A model generated the notes under the pieces. The model made no database searches and was not told the origin of the DNA. It saw only the letters and a program-made list of their open reading frames with translations. A stretch of DNA of 64,000 nucleotides. It comes from Puccinia triticina (Eukaryota > Basidiomycota > Pucciniomycetes > Pucciniales > Pucciniaceae). Positions 1 to 11,627 of this stretch are shown in pieces. The DNA lies in NCBI RefSeq assembly GCF_026914185.1, contig NC_070559.1:1054001-1118000 (forward strand). The letters are read 5' to 3'. Position numbers and translations under genes: made by a program. The first letter of the stretch is position 1; every line of letters begins with the position of its first letter.

Positions 1-311
1 AATTGCCGGATGAGATTGGTTCAATGATCCAAGCTGCCGGAGTGGATTTGGGGGTGGAGGGGAGATGTATGGATTTGATGGCGGTGGTGATTCGATGACG
101 GTCGGCGGTGGTGATTTGACGGCGGTGGGTGGCACTGGTGAACTGGTGGCAGGCAGCCTTCCTGCGGGCTCCCCCGGGATTCCCCAAGCACGGTCCGCGC
201 GCACGGCTGCCAACAGCTGCGGAAAACTCTTGCCGCTGCGGCACAAACTCTCAGAGTTTGCGGCCAAAGTCGCAAGCTCTTCTGGGCTAGCTGTATATTG
301 AATTTACTGAC
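1..311. other. Left flank, no gene seen
   Basis: Sequence outside the large TIR element. It is G-rich, with several GGCGGTGG-like repeats around 80-130. Short open frames exist on both strands but none has a recognisable domain, a credible start context or splice signals. Confidence 0.5.
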
Positions 312-373
312 AAACACTCCCAAGATGGATGAATTTGCGATGTTGTATATTGATCAATATAGCGTATATTGAT

Positions 374-1459
374 CCCACTTTCTTAAATACACAGAATCCT
401 AGGATCCTGGATCTAAGTTTTGGGGTGTTTTATTTACATAATTACAAAAAAAGAGTGCACACAACAATTAAACACCAGGACAAGTTGAAATCCCCAAAGA
501 CCCAAAGGCCCTATGGATGACCCTCCAGCTGTGCCGGAGCAACAAGCAAAAGTGGGCCGGTGGTTAAAGGTGTCCAGGGAGGGCCTAACCAAGCAGTTAG
601 GGGGCTCCCAGGGAGGGGGTAGGACAGAGCCGGATCCCCTGGGGTTCCAACTGATGGAGCAGCCCCCCTTAAATAAGCTGCCCGGAGACCCACCCACCTC
701 ACAGCTCGTCCTCGACGCCTTGCCGTTACTGCTTGTCAATCACCCGCCACGGTCCACGTTACGGGTTGTTCCCACTGCCATGCTTGTCAACGCTTGCCAC
801 TGCAACCACCACCACATTTCCCACTGCAACAGACCCTGTTTCCCTCCAATTACCAGGTTTGATTTCCACTGGGTGGTTGCCATGGACATTTAGAATGACA
901 CCACTAATTTTTTTGTTGGCCTGAGTCGCATCCGAATGTACAGCAGGTCCCTGCCCGGCCCTGCAAACCACTCAGCATCATACCACACCCAACCAACATG
1001 CAACCAACCCTTTCCTACAGGCATGTATTACTAAACACGACCGTACCAATACCAGCCATTCCCTCTGCTCTCGCTACAACTGTCCACTCAGGAATAACGA
1101 CTCCACACCACAAAGACCGGACGAGGATCAAATATACCATGCAGGTAATACAGGCCGTCAGCTTGCAGAAGGCCAACCTGCATCTGGTCAGGCTGAATAA
1201 CAAAATTGTTACCAAACCGGATACCCCTGTAAGCATTTTGATTAAAAAAAAAAAACATACACAGCACAAAATTTTCCCTTGAGATGATTGACATCTCATT
1301 ACGCACAAACAGCCTGATTTCTGAACAACACGCCAGCCACCATCGCCATCCTCAGCAGGCATCCAGACTGATCATTGTCATGTCCAAACCGCTTTGGTCA
1401 GCTTGTCACCCACCTTCGTTCAACCTCCTATCCCAGACGTATATCCTCTGAATGACACT
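374..1459. other. Helitron 1 interior, nothing recognised
   Basis: No domain is recognisable in any frame. A GC-rich block at 480-720 and a C/A-rich block at 740-1130 could be further captured host sequence. Long A runs occur at 1243-1256 and 1533-1540. Confidence 0.4.
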
Positions 1460-1800
1460 AAACCTGTCCAGGTTATCCTGGTGGTCTACGATCTTGTGAG
1501 TCGGCACGACGTAAATTCTTGGCCAGCTATCAAAAAAAAAGCTAACTTTTTTTTTGTGGTTTGTAAATGCGCGTAGCTTCCATTCGGAAAGTTATCAGAC
1601 TTGGGTTGGCTCTTTGGCATTGGCTTGTATCACACAGCCGTCAAGATACCCGCTCTGGGCAGGGAGATAGCCTTTGGAGGGCACGCACATCTGCAGACCT
1701 CCGGAATATTCTTGTTGCCGATCCGAGACAATGGAAAGCCGAGCATGCCAGGCCTACAATGGATATGCGAGATTGATATGGGATACGTCAAGCCTGGTCT
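1460..1800 (+). pseudogene. Captured PPPDE/DeSI-type peptidase fragment
   Basis: Two pieces of a PPPDE (DUF862) thiol peptidase, the family of the desumoylating/deubiquitinating enzymes DeSI-1 and DeSI-2. The first exon encodes VQVILVVYDL up to 1495. A GTGAGT donor follows at 1496 and a CAG acceptor ends at 1598. The second exon encodes LGWLFGIGLYHTAVKI, then GREIAFGGH, then SGIF, matching the family core (xGxxHSGVEVxGxEYxFGGH...SGIF). The catalytic His is in YHTAV. The second catalytic residue, the Cys of the NCNHF-type motif, is missing, so the copy cannot encode a whole enzyme. The retained intron shows DNA-level capture, not retroposition. It lies inside Helitron 1. Family call is from motif recognition. 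Confidence 0.7.
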
Positions 1801-2785
1801 CCAGCCGGCAGCCTGCAACAGCTGCCAGCTTTGATCCCAAGCCTCATTTGCATCTTCCATCAACTTCCCTCACAAAGATGAAGAGTCTAGAATGCTCATT
1901 CGGCCCCAACATCGATGCCCGAGATCCCAACGAGTCCACCCTACGCTATAGACCAAAACTATCGCTCATATGCCTCTTCATCAACCAGCTCGGATTCCCA
2001 CAAGTCGTCCTCTCCCGCCCCGCTTCCTCCTTCCACTCCTCTTACTCGCCGCCCACTCAGCTCAAGACTCTTGCGTTTATCATGGACCAGTTGGATTGCT
2101 CTCCCGATTGGCATGGCACCTCTTAAGATCTTCTTAAGAGCAATTGTAACACTTTTAGCAATGAACTCTGCATGCTGTTGACTGGTAAAGGCGCGCCCAA
2201 ATGGATCAATCGTGCCGCTAGCGTCGGATCTTCTTTGCCCTGCTTGGTCCCCGCAGAGTACGTCATCCTATGCTCCAAGTCTTCATGATTCCATTGGCCT
2301 TCTTGTTGGTGCTGACGTTCTTTCATCGCAATATTTTCCAAAAAAAAAAAGGCATTTTTCCCAAAGATGGATTGAACCACCAACCACACCTATGCCAACC
2401 AATGAAGTAGTAAGCTATGAAGACAAAGAAGAGGAAACTGTTCAGCGGCGTACAATCAGTGGCTGTTCCTGATCACTGTCCTATGTATCCCTGGGCTGGA
2501 ACCCAAACAGCTACTCGTGCAGGATGTCAACTTGTAGCGGCTCCGACTTGTCTGTAAGGCAAAGTTTGAGGAGGGGACCGGGCTCCGCCTCCAGATCCTT
2601 GACTCCTACAAGTTCTTCGACCTCTACCCCATGACCAACCAGACCTTTGCCGCCTCTGGCTCTATCCCCGCTCATCCTACGTCTCCTGCTGCTGGCCACT
2701 AGAAAGTGTGAGCTACTATGTATAGCTGCTTAACCCATCGTGCTCAGAGGAAGTTTTTTGTGTGTGTTTGTGTACAGGAACTTTT
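1801..2785. other. Helitron 1 interior, unassigned, possibly captured exons
   Basis: Open on the plus strand at 1874-2126 and 1915-2181 (serine/proline-rich), and again at 2505-2700 around the residues SYKFFDLYPMTNQTFAAS. The second stretch lies directly upstream of the CNH fragment and may belong to the same captured gene. No family could be assigned. Confidence 0.35.
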
Positions 2786-3300
2786 TGTGCCATCAATGTT
2801 GTATGCGGTCCAGTACCTGCGCAACCCGCTGCCAATACATTGTGCCATGGGCTTTGAGATCATGTAAAATCTACACCCTCAAGACTGCCAGTGTCCTCGA
2901 CTTCAACCAGATCGAGAAGCAGGACACAAGGCTGGCCGCGCTCTAGCGTTGCTCCGGCGAGTCGCGGCCCTTGGGCATGTTCCGGCCGGGCAACAACAAG
3001 TTTCTTCTCTGCTACAATGGCCAGTCCCTCTCTTATCCCCCACCTTGGTCAAAAAGTTTACAATACCAAAGAGTGTGAGCGAGTGTATAGAGTTGATTTT
3101 TTTTGCGGAGAAGCATGGGTACCCTCTGGTCGACCGATCCGAGGCAATGATGGAGTGGGACGGCCGGCCAACAACAATAACATACAGCTCTCCCTACGTG
3201 TTCTGTTTCTCACCAATGCTGGTGGAGATATGGAACTTGCTGAGCCTGCAACGGGGGCAGGCGATTGTCTGCACTTACAACAGCGGCGCGCTCGGCGATG
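2786..3300 (+). pseudogene. Captured CNH-domain fragment of a Rho-type GEF
   Basis: Frame-shifted pieces together resemble the citron homology (CNH) domain at the C-terminus of fungal Rho1 exchange factors (Rom1/Rom2 type), which act in cell-wall integrity signalling. In order: VPSMLYAVQYL, a GFEI core, LDFNQIEKQD, FRPGNNKFLLCYNGQSL, then EAMMEWDGRP followed by PYVFCFSPMLVEIWNL. These match the family's FYIP...FL, GFEIVDL, EFLLCY and W.G.P...PY...F.P.FIEI landmarks. Frame changes and stops (for example at 2856 and 2944) make it non-functional. An acceptor-like pyrimidine tract ending in ACAG precedes it at about 2775. It is probably part of the same capture as the material just upstream. Confidence 0.6.
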
Positions 3301-4178
3301 ACAGCTCCCAAGGCACAAAAATATCACTACTAATAACACGATCCCTGGGTCAACCATGGCGCCGAGTAAGATGTTGACAGTGACGACGGCGAACACAGAA
3401 TATATGTCATGATGAAGGATAGCGACCTCTTCTATTGCATCTTCAAGATTGTCCTACTCACCCTGCACTAACCTCCCCACACTTCCTCTCCCCTTCTTTT
3501 CTGTTTACTTCTTTTTCTCCTGGGGGCATCTCACTCTCACACTGTCATTGTTTTTTAGTTTCCTTTATTGTTTTGGGGGACCAAATATCTTCCACAATAA
3601 AATGTGGCCATCATAATATTTTGTGCAATACACTTTGGCTATCAGAATATTTGGCCAGGCATATGGTGGGATTGGAGATATTTTCACAAATATTTTGGAT
3701 TTTTCATCAAGAATGTCTTTCAAAAAATCCAATATTTGGGTGGAAATATCCTGCAAAATATTTCCTGAATTTATGCAAATTATTTCAGAAACCAATTGGA
3801 ACAATTTCTCAGCTATTCTCAATATATCTGAAACACAGATCCTGTGACCTACTCCTGGCAATGTATGTTCTGAATGATATAAAAAATATGTTGAACCCGC
3901 ATTCAGACCAGCTGCAGAATAGTTGACCATTGATTTTTATTCCATATGTTTTAAAAAGTGTTGTCTGATTTTTCTTGGTTTTTACCATCATACCATGACC
4001 AGATCATCACCAAGGTGGTGACAAGCCTAACAGTGCTGCATAAACTGGCACAATTGATGCATGCTCTGCAAGTCTCAGCCTGGCATGCAGTCTTGCTGGC
4101 CTACCATTCCCCGGTGCATGCTTTAGCAAACATTTTGCAGAGCCAACTTTGGCTGATATTTTGGGTTTAAAAGGTGTA
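3301..4178. other. Helitron 1 interior, no gene
   Basis: 3470-3590 is pyrimidine-rich and 3600-3990 is AT-rich, with an overlapping imperfect palindrome (AATATTT motifs). No coding feature could be supported. Confidence 0.4.
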
Positions 4179-4812
4179 CACCAGGGGAGACTTTGACACA
4201 CTCTCCAGAGAGTGCCAGAGTCTAATTTTATGTTTTTCTGTGTCTGATGTGAGTCAGATGTGGATTAGTAAATGATTGATAAATTATTCAGAAGTCAATG
4301 GGAAGTGTGTCAGAAGTGATGCGGAATTATCACAGGACCTTGTGCAATGTTGTATAGAACCATATAATTTTCTAAGCATAACTTAATTACAATCTGTCAT
4401 GAGATCATAGTTAATCAATGCCCAAATCCTACTCATTTATGGTGAATTTCTGTTGATCAATTTCTCTATGTCAAAGGGGTTCCAACCAACATAAATGTGA
4501 CCTGCGGGGGCTTTCATGGCTTTCTGACCAGTTTTTACTTGTAATGGAGCTGTGAAAGGCGCCTCCAGTGATCTGTCACCCTAATGTACGCGCGTACACA
4601 AAGGTGACATTGGCAAAGTGAAAAAAACTCACATGCATGTGCATGGAGACATTGGAAAACAAACAAACACAAAAACAACTCACAAGCTTATACTCCAAGC
4701 TTGACTTGATTCATATTTTCACCCTACTTTCATCCTTTTTTGGCTCAATTCTAGATGATACCGGCCTTCTTTAGGGGAAATATGCCAATTCAGATGGGCC
4801 TTTCACATCATT

Positions 4813-6029
4813 CACCAGGAAAAAAAAATAGTCACTTGATGGCAAGTGACATGATGCAGCTTTGGTTTCTGCTCCAGAGCTACTCCAGCGCTGCTCCAAG
4901 TCTGCTCCACCAGCACTTTTAGAGCTTGCAGGACTGCAACAGAGCACTCAATGTGGCACAGTCAGCTGATCCTAATTTTTTTCCCAGGAACAGCTGATGC
5001 TCATCATAAGCTGAGCAGTAGGCATTGACTGAGCCTGGGCCAAAGCTGAGCATTGGCTGAGCCTGGGCCACAGCTGAGCATTGGATATTCCAAGCCTGAT
5101 ACAAACTCAAGTGTCAGCTGGACCAAGAATATTCCAAATCTGAGCATCAGCTTAGCCAACAATGGTCCAAAGCTGAGCATCATCTTGGAAAAGGCTTGTG
5201 CAGAGCTTAGGATCAGCTGGGAAAATACTGTTCCAAAGATTAACACCAGCTGGGCCAAAACTTTTCAAAAGCTGAGCATCAGCTGAGCCAATGCTGGTAC
5301 AAAGCTGAGCATTGGCTGAGCCAAGGCTGTTCTAAAGCTGAGTATCAGATGTTTTAAGACTATTCAAAAGATTAATATCACCTGAGCCAAGGCTGTTCCA
5401 CAGCTGAGCATCAGCTGAGCATCAGCTGAGCCAAGGCTGGTCCACAGCTGAGCATCAGCTGAGCCAAGGCTGGTCCACAGCTGAGCATCAGCTGAGACAA
5501 GGCTGGTCCACAGCTGAGCATTGTCTTAGCCAAGGTTGGTCCACAGCTGAGCATCATCTGAGCCAAGGCTGGTCCACAGATGAGCATAAGCTGTTACAGG
5601 AGTGGTCAGATTCATAATCTGAGCATTGGCTGGGCCAAGATTTATCCAAAGCTGAAAATCAGCTGAGCCAATACTGGTCCAAAGCTGAGCATTGGCTGGG
5701 CCAATGATAGTCCTAGTATGAGTCTAAGATGAGCCATGAGTGGAAAAAAGCTGAAACGCAGCTGGGCCAGGACTGGTTCTGATCTGGGCAACAAAGCTGA
5801 GCATGAGCTGGGCAACAAAGCTGAGCATAAGCTTGGAGCTAAAGCTGAGTATCAGCTGACCAGAAATGGGGATCAGTGGTGCCCATTGAAAACTGAGGAT
5901 CTCCTGTGGAAATTCTGAAAGTGGTTAGATGGTGGGTAGATGATGGGTAGATGGTGGGTAGATGATGGGTAGCCCGCTGGAGCTGGCATGATGTCACTTG
6001 TCATCAAGTGACTTTTTTTTTTCCTGGTG
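4813..6029. mobile_element. CACCAGGAAAA-family TIR element B1
   Basis: The TIRs start CACCAGGAAAAAAAA and continue into a perfect 8-bp-stem hairpin (GTCACTTG, loop ATGG, CAAGTGAC), mirrored at the right end. The duplication is ATT (4810-4812 and 6030-6032). The interior is almost entirely a 33-bp minisatellite, followed by short GGGTAGATGATG repeats at 5930-5970. A second copy is at 42459-44587. No transposase was seen. Confidence 0.87.
4985..5745. repeat. 33-bp minisatellite inside element B1
   Basis: Degenerate tandem units built on CAGCTGAGCATCAGCTGAGC plus CAAGGCTGGTCCA, period 33 bp, cleanest at 5400-5580. Because 33 is a multiple of three, long repetitive minus-strand frames arise. They are not taken as genes. 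Confidence 0.85.
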
Positions 6030-6463
6030 ATTCTAACAGGGATTTACATGTTTTTGATCTGCAGGAGGCTCAACCTGTGATTTGTAACAAAATTAAACAT
6101 GCGCACATGACAGTTACATTAGCAAAGTGAGAGAAATCACCACCTTCATGCGCATATAAATAATATGAATTTAAACCCAATAATTCATCTTAATTACCAA
6201 ACACTTCAAGTTGAATTATGCTTTGGTTGTGGCCATTGCATCTTGGTGGTTTCAACCGCATTCCAGTTGTGTTCCAGTTGACTTGTGCATGACTTCTGGA
6301 TGGTTTGTGCATGAATCCAGGATCAGTTTCAGATCATTTGTGGATTAGTTCCAGAATTTTTCATTATTTCTTACACTACTTTCATCAAAGGCATCCAGCA
6401 CAGTTACAGAAAAAGGGTACAGTATGGCACTCTCTGGAGAGTGCGTCAAAATTTCCCCTGGTG

Positions 6464-6841
6464 GTAGTGGGGGATTTAAAGTGAGTGGGTAGAAGGGCCA
6501 AGCATGAAAAACAGGGGGGGGGGGGGCTTAATCTGGGGCTTGATCTTTAACCTGCAGGGAATGAGATGTACTTTGGGTGTAGGGAGGGTGGCCAACTGAC
6601 ATTGGGGTGGAGGAGGTTGGGCTACTTGAGGACCAATGGGAAACCTAGGCCTTACCAAATCATGAGTGTGATGGGACAGGCTCCGATTGGCCCAAGGTTG
6701 ACGTGGTGAGGGCTGCATGATCATGGGGTGGAAAACATGGGTTGGAAAGGGTGTGGAGGGGGCTCAACAACAGGAGATGGGCATATGAGGGGGGGGGGGT
6801 GGTCTTACACCCTGCAGCGGCGTAGCCGCTTTGGCCTCTAG
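6464..6841. other. 3' end segment of Helitron 1
   Basis: No gene. It contains two G tracts (6516-6526 and 6789-6799), a short inverted region, and the terminal hairpin (6817-6829) with CTAG at 6838-6841. Confidence 0.7.
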
Positions 6842-7440
6842 TCAATTTATATTGATCATTTTTTTTATATTTCTCTTAATACCTTTTTCTGTATTGCATG
6901 TCTCCTGAAAAGTCTTCTATAATCTCTCTCCTTCCCCCTGTGTTAGCTTCAAGCCACAGGAATTTTTTTTTTTTTTTGCCTGATAACATTCATAAATTTC
7001 TAGATACACCATTTGATTCTTCATGAAAAAAAGACATTGCAAGTTTTAGGATTAATCCAGGGTGGCTGAGGGGTCTCAAAGTTTTTTTCTTTTTCTTTTT
7101 TACTTCAACAATTGATGTTATCAGAAGTCTCCAAATCTACTTTTTTTCAAAAAAGGAAAAACTTTGACCCCTGACCTCTCTCATGATACCATCCTGCAAA
7201 CATTGTTAATTTGGTTGGTTGAAATTCCTGAAGATATTGCACATCATACTTGAGGTGCTACATGCATAGAAGGCCTTTTTGAAATTAGTTTACCATGGTT
7301 TAGCATATTTTTGTTGGGTTCTTTGTTTTATCTACTTTTGTTATCACCCACACATTAATGAGGAATATTTTGACATAAAATTTCATCCAAAAATTGTTCT
7401 GCATATAAAACCCAGAAATATTATGTTTTGGGACACATGC
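6842..7440. repeat. Left TIR arm of the giant element, continued
   Basis: Collinear on the minus strand with about 26235-26955, roughly 85-90% identical by eye. Both contain poly-T tracts, the tract near 7105-7165 around CAATTGATGTTATCAGA, and AGTTTACCATGGTTTAGCAT at about 7287. Palindromes of the ATATTGATCAATAT type mark the outer part. A partial direct copy of the inner end recurs at 25388-25640. Confidence 0.85.
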
Positions 7441-8469
7441 ATTATGCAGCAGCTACAATCTGATCCGTTGCCAAATATCACTACTTTTGTAGTTTCTTGG
7501 TGTTTCTGCCACTATATCTCATCACAGTGTGGGAATTCTTCTGCCATATGGTTATCAAAATGTTTAAATGCCCCCAAAAATTCTTCGTGTACCTTTACTC
7601 ACCACAAAACCACCAAATGTAGCAACTACAGTCTGATCAGTTCACAAATATAACTACTTTGGTAGTTTCTTGGTGTTTCTGCCACTATATCTCATCCCAG
7701 TGTGGGAATCCTTCTGCCATATGGTTACCAAAATGTTTACAGGCCCCCAAGGATTCATTATGGACCTTAAGTCACCACAAGATTGCCAAACGTAGCAGCT
7801 ACAGTCTGATCTGTTCCCAAATATCACTACTTTGGTAGTTTCTGGGTGTTTCTGCCACTATATCTCATCCCAGCGTGGGAATCCTTCTGCCATATGGGTA
7901 CCAAAATGTTTACGGGCCCCCAAGGATTCATTATGGACCTTAAGTCACCACAAGACCCCCAAATGTAGCAGCTACAGTCTGATCAGTTCCCAAATATCAC
8001 TACTTTGGTGTTTCTTGGTGTTTCTGCCACTATATTTCATCCCAGTGTGGGAATCCTTCTGAAATATGGTTACCAAAATGTTGGTAGACCCCCAAAAATT
8101 CATTATGTACTTTAGTCACCACAAAACCCTGAAACGTAGCAGCTACAGTCTGATCAGTTCCCAAATATCACTACTTTGGTAGTTTCTTGGTGTTTCTGCC
8201 ACTATATCTCATCCCAGCGTGGGAATCCTTCTGCCATATGGTTACCAAAATGTTTACGGGCCCCCAAGGATTCATTATGGACCTTAAGTCACCACAAGAC
8301 CCCCAAATGTAGCAGCTACAGTCTGATCAGTTCCCAAGTATCACTACTTTGGTATTTTCTTGGTGTTTCTGCCACTATATTTCATCCCAGCGTGGGAATC
8401 CTTCTGACATATGGTTACCAAAATGTTGACAGGCCCCCAAAGATTTATTATGTACCTTTAGTCACCAGA
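7440..8469. repeat. 172-bp satellite array, segment 1
   Basis: About six tandem units of roughly 171-172 bp. Conserved landmarks are GTAGCAGCTACAGTCTGATC, TATCACTACTTTGGTAG, CTGCCACTATATCTCATCCC and CATATGGTTACCAAAATG. The array stops mid-unit at 8469, where a retroelement is inserted, and resumes mid-unit near 16973. Confidence 0.9.
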
Positions 8470-8909
8470 AATCCATTCCACTTGCTGGGCATTCCTATAA
8501 TAAGTGGCCGGTGGTTTGACTACCTGATTCATCAAGGTTGTAAGGAACCTGAAATTTATCTAGCATTTCTTTGAGCAAATCCGGGAACTATTGCGGTAAT
8601 TCCCCAAGTTTGCCCGGTACGGGCTGAGGGGAGTTAGCCTCTTCCTTTTCTGCTCTCTGTCCTAAGGACTCCGCGGTTTAAAGTCTCTTTAACCGGTAAG
8701 AGGAGATCAGGTTGGAGGAGTGTTCTGTTTCTCTCTCCAGTAGGCTTAACTCAACAAGGTATCTAGTCTCCTGCTTCAGCAGAAAACCTCCTCGAGGTCG
8801 GAGCCCGCACCCGTAACTCAGGTTGGCCTGAGCCAGGCTTCGGACCGGACCATTCCCTCAGCTGTACTCTCCCTACGTCATCATTTCATTGCATGATCTC
8901 ATGTGGGTT
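8470..8909. other. Retroelement 3' region, no frame
   Basis: Downstream (minus-strand sense) of the RNase H frame. It has many stops in all frames and no tyrosine recombinase or methyltransferase signature, although those would be expected near here in a complete DIRS element. Confidence 0.5.
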
Positions 8910-10613
8910 CTAGGATTCTACTTGTGTGATTAGATCTTCTAGGTCCCGTGGTACCGGTATGATCATTTGGTCCCTGCTTCTGTGTCCTTCTCGGACACCT
9001 CTTGACAATGCGTCCGCTCTGTTTTCCGCTGAGGTAACACGCTTTGCCACGAGATCTATCTGGTGTTCAATTAACATTTTTTGGATTGTTTTCCATTCTG
9101 CGTTAACGAACCTATCTCCCGATTTTCTTTTCTGTATCACCAATTTGGTTGTGGAGTTGTTTGTCCACACAATAAAGCATTTGCTCTTTCTCGCCCCGAT
9201 CTTGATCAGCGTCAATAGACCGAGCCTTACCGCGATGGTTTCCAGCCTCGAAATCCTCTCTTTCTCCGTTTTCTCTATTAGTCCTTCTTCCAACTTCTCT
9301 ATTGATCGCAGGCGGAATTGGGCCCACTTCCGGCCTACCAGCACGCCTATGCCGAAGCTGGTGGACGCGTCACCCACCCACCCAACTTCCGTCGGGTTTG
9401 GGTTTGAAATTAATCTGGTTGCGTCGAAGTTGAGCAAGGTTGACAGCCATTCATGTAGGTCTTCGTCAACATTGTCTGGGACCGGGCGGCTTTTCCGTTG
9501 GTCAAACCACTCCATAAGCCATTTATAGAGGCTACAGAGGTAGCAGCAGAGTTGAGGAAGTGCATATGAGACGTGGTTGAGCCTCCCAGTCAGTATCTCG
9601 ACCTCGCCGTATTTGAATTTTGCACCCCATTAGAGGAAAACTCTGATTTGCTCTATCCGTGCCTTGAGTTTGTCGTCTGGGAGCCGCACTGTCTTGTGGA
9701 GGCCGTTCCAAATAAAACCCACGTATTTCTGCTCTGCTAGAAAGGGTGCCTATTTCTCGTTGTTTGTCTTCACACCTAACTGATCTGATTGTTTCACTAC
9801 GTCTTCCATTTTTACGGTTGATCTGACGTCTTTGACGAATAAGTTGTCGTCAACCCAACGGAAGATTGTAATGATGTCAAATTCTTTCATCATTATATGT
9901 TCCCATGCGTCCGCTGGCCGGCCAAAGGATCCGCAACCCCCTACACCGCCAAAGGGAATCCGTGTGTCAAGAAGTATCTTGTCTTCAAATGTTTTTACCA
10001 TCAAATAAGGCCACTGGTCAGGTGCCGTTGGAATTTGCCGGTAGGCTTTTTCCCAGTCAAAAATGGCCAACAATACCGGTTGTGATAACTCTCGCATGAA
10101 GTTCACAACTGTATTGAAGTTGTCTCAGGTAGTTGTGAAATCCTCTGCGCTTACAAAGGAGTTCACTGATGGTATTCCACGCTTGTCGTGTGGGAATGAT
10201 AAATCGTTAATCAGCCGTAATGATCCGTCACCGTTGATCACCGCGCCTAGTGGGCTGGTGCGGAAGAATTTGAAATGTTTGTTTACTTCTTCATGGGTGA
10301 ATGGGCCGTACATTCTTTTTGCTCGTATTTCTTTCTCCATTGATTCTTCATTCTTGTTCTGTGCTTGTAGGGCGGAGTCATGATTGGGCGGTGTGTAATA
10401 TGGTAAGTTAACATTGACGGTGTGTTCAGGAATACCTTGGTCAAAACCGTGCTTGAAGCCGTGCAGAACATCCGCGTATTGTGGGAGTAAGCCCCACTTT
10501 GATAGTGCTGCCGTCCACTCTGGGATGTTCATCTCACAGGTGACAGTCGACAGCCATTGCTGCTCAGGCTCCGCGGTTTTCAAGCGCGGCCTCTTAACAC
10601 TCACATGGGGCAT
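8910..10613 (-). pseudogene. Reverse transcriptase-RNase H, three in-frame stops
   Basis: A single reading frame from a likely ATG at 10613 (MPHVSVKRP) to 8910, interrupted in frame by stops at 10125-10127, 9750-9752 and 9630-9632 with no frameshift. Order: an N-terminal connector with the RT fingers (GSLRLINDLSFP), the palm (FDWEKAYRQIP with catalytic Asp; RWVDDNLF, the DD box), the thumb region (FIWNG...KTVRLP), then RNase H (VGDASTSFGIG, VWTNNSTT, NRADALSRG). The frame keeps its coding pattern across the stops, which points to recent point mutations. Product: the RNA-dependent DNA polymerase of the outer retroelement. Confidence 0.75.
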
Positions 10614-10842
10614 GGGGGTTTGGGTACTGGCAAGGCTGTGTGCATTGCGGTAGATAGCAAACCAGAAAGAAAAATTAAAAAAAACAAAACAAGTATTTTG
10701 TTGGTTACAAATCACGGCAGAGGCCTCATGGGTAATGGGGCATGAGGTAGATCAGGATGGCTAGGGGGGGAAGGGTAATCCAGCCCGGTGGTGATGGACC
10801 CTTAGATGGGTTTGAAAGGGGGGGGGGGGGGCGGGTAGCCTA

Positions 10843-11243
10843 CTAATTCCTTCCGCGTGTGTCCTTTCTTCCTCCCCTGTCACCGCTCCTGTCGCCGTTC
10901 CGGTCGTCATACGCCGCGTCGTAGCGATTCCCTTTGTAGCCTTGCGTGCGCGGGTATCGTCCTGAGCCTGAGCCTGAGCCTCTGTTGTCAGGCGGCGATG
11001 GGGGTCTTTGTTGGTTGGAATGACCTCTACCCAAGTGTTGGTTTTGGGTATTGCTGCCTTTGTTGTTTGGGAGTGTGTCCGCCTTTGTCGGGTCCACCCC
11101 GGTTACCGGGTCCCATTTTTGTTGAGGTCTCCCTTTGATGTAGGGGTTCTCAGTGAAGTCGGTCTCATCGAACTTCCGACTGCGGGCAATGACCTTCTGA
11201 GCGATCACGTCGTTGAAAACAGAAATGTTGGGGATCGAGGTTG
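10843..11243 (-). pseudogene. Gag C-terminal part of outer retroelement
   Basis: Basic, Gly/Arg/Asp-rich tail (RSGDRGGRKDTRGRN at the end), consistent with an RNA-binding Gag C-terminus. The frame is cut at 11243 by insertion of the gypsy element. Removing the insertion and one copy of GGTTG joins it in frame to sequence upstream of 15395 (...PGGATS/IPNISVF...), so the target was a coding gag. Confidence 0.65.
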
Positions 11244-11583
11244 TGTAAAGGCTCAGTCAAGCCTTTCACTGAGTACTACTATTCTCAGTGTAGTCCGTAT
11301 ACGAGACCGATATGTCTCGGAGAGAACCTGAATTCTAGGACCAACAATTATATTGCAAATGCTAGCTCAGTAGAAAGAGTCAGTCGTGGTTCTCTCCTCT
11401 ATGTACAATTGGGAATGGTGAAAGATAGAAATGAAAGGTGATGGAGCTTACCTAGCTCAGTAGAAAGAGTCAGTTGTGGTTCTCTACTGAGCTAGGAGGG
11501 GCGGGGAGTCGCGGACTAAGTGTGCGGCTCTGAGGTCGTCCTGTGATAGCGTTGTGACACCCGCGTGGAGCGCGGTGCTCACA
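11244..11583 (-). repeat. 3' LTR of gypsy 1
   Basis: 340 bp, starting TGTAAAGGCTCAG and ending GCGGTGCTCACA on plus. It contains two internal copies of CTAGCTCAGTAGAAAGAGTC. It is nearly identical to 15055-15394. Confidence 0.95.
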
Positions 11584-11627
11584 GTCCTCCCTCCTATAAT
11601 GTGCGAGAAGGTACAGGAGGGGTGGGG

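Larger units (their letters stand above)
4179..6463. mobile_element. CACCAGGGG-family TIR element A1
   Basis: The ends CACCAGGGGAGA (4179) and its complement (ending 6463) are flanked by the duplication GTA (4176-4178 and 6464-6466). Just inside each end is a hairpin with stem CACTCT/AGAGTG and loop CCAG. Two further members (46319-47406 and 57740-58827) share ends and body motifs such as GTACGCGCGTAC. No transposase was seen. A second TIR element (4813-6029) is inserted in it. The CAC terminus and 3-bp duplication suggest a CACTA-like lineage. Confidence 0.85.
373..6841 (+). mobile_element. Helitron 1, non-autonomous, gene-capturing
   Basis: The 5' end is TCCCACTTTCTTAAATAC after a host A (372). 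The 3' end has the hairpin GCGGC-GTA-GCCGC (6817-6829) and the terminal CTAG (6838-6841), followed by a host T. Joining 372 to 6842 restores the sequence seen uninterrupted in the opposite arm of the host TIR element (about 26915-26955, minus strand). TC start, CTAG end, 3' hairpin and A/T insertion without duplication are Helitron hallmarks. No Rep/helicase gene was found. Contents: PPPDE fragment (1460-1800), CNH fragment (2786-3300) and two nested TIR elements (4179-6463, with 4813-6029 inside it). Confidence 0.9.

Noticed and set aside
7832..8574. Plus-strand ORFs with repeated MVVS.CFCHYISSQ peptides
   Set aside because: They are translations of the 172-bp satellite; the period near 171 keeps frames open by chance.
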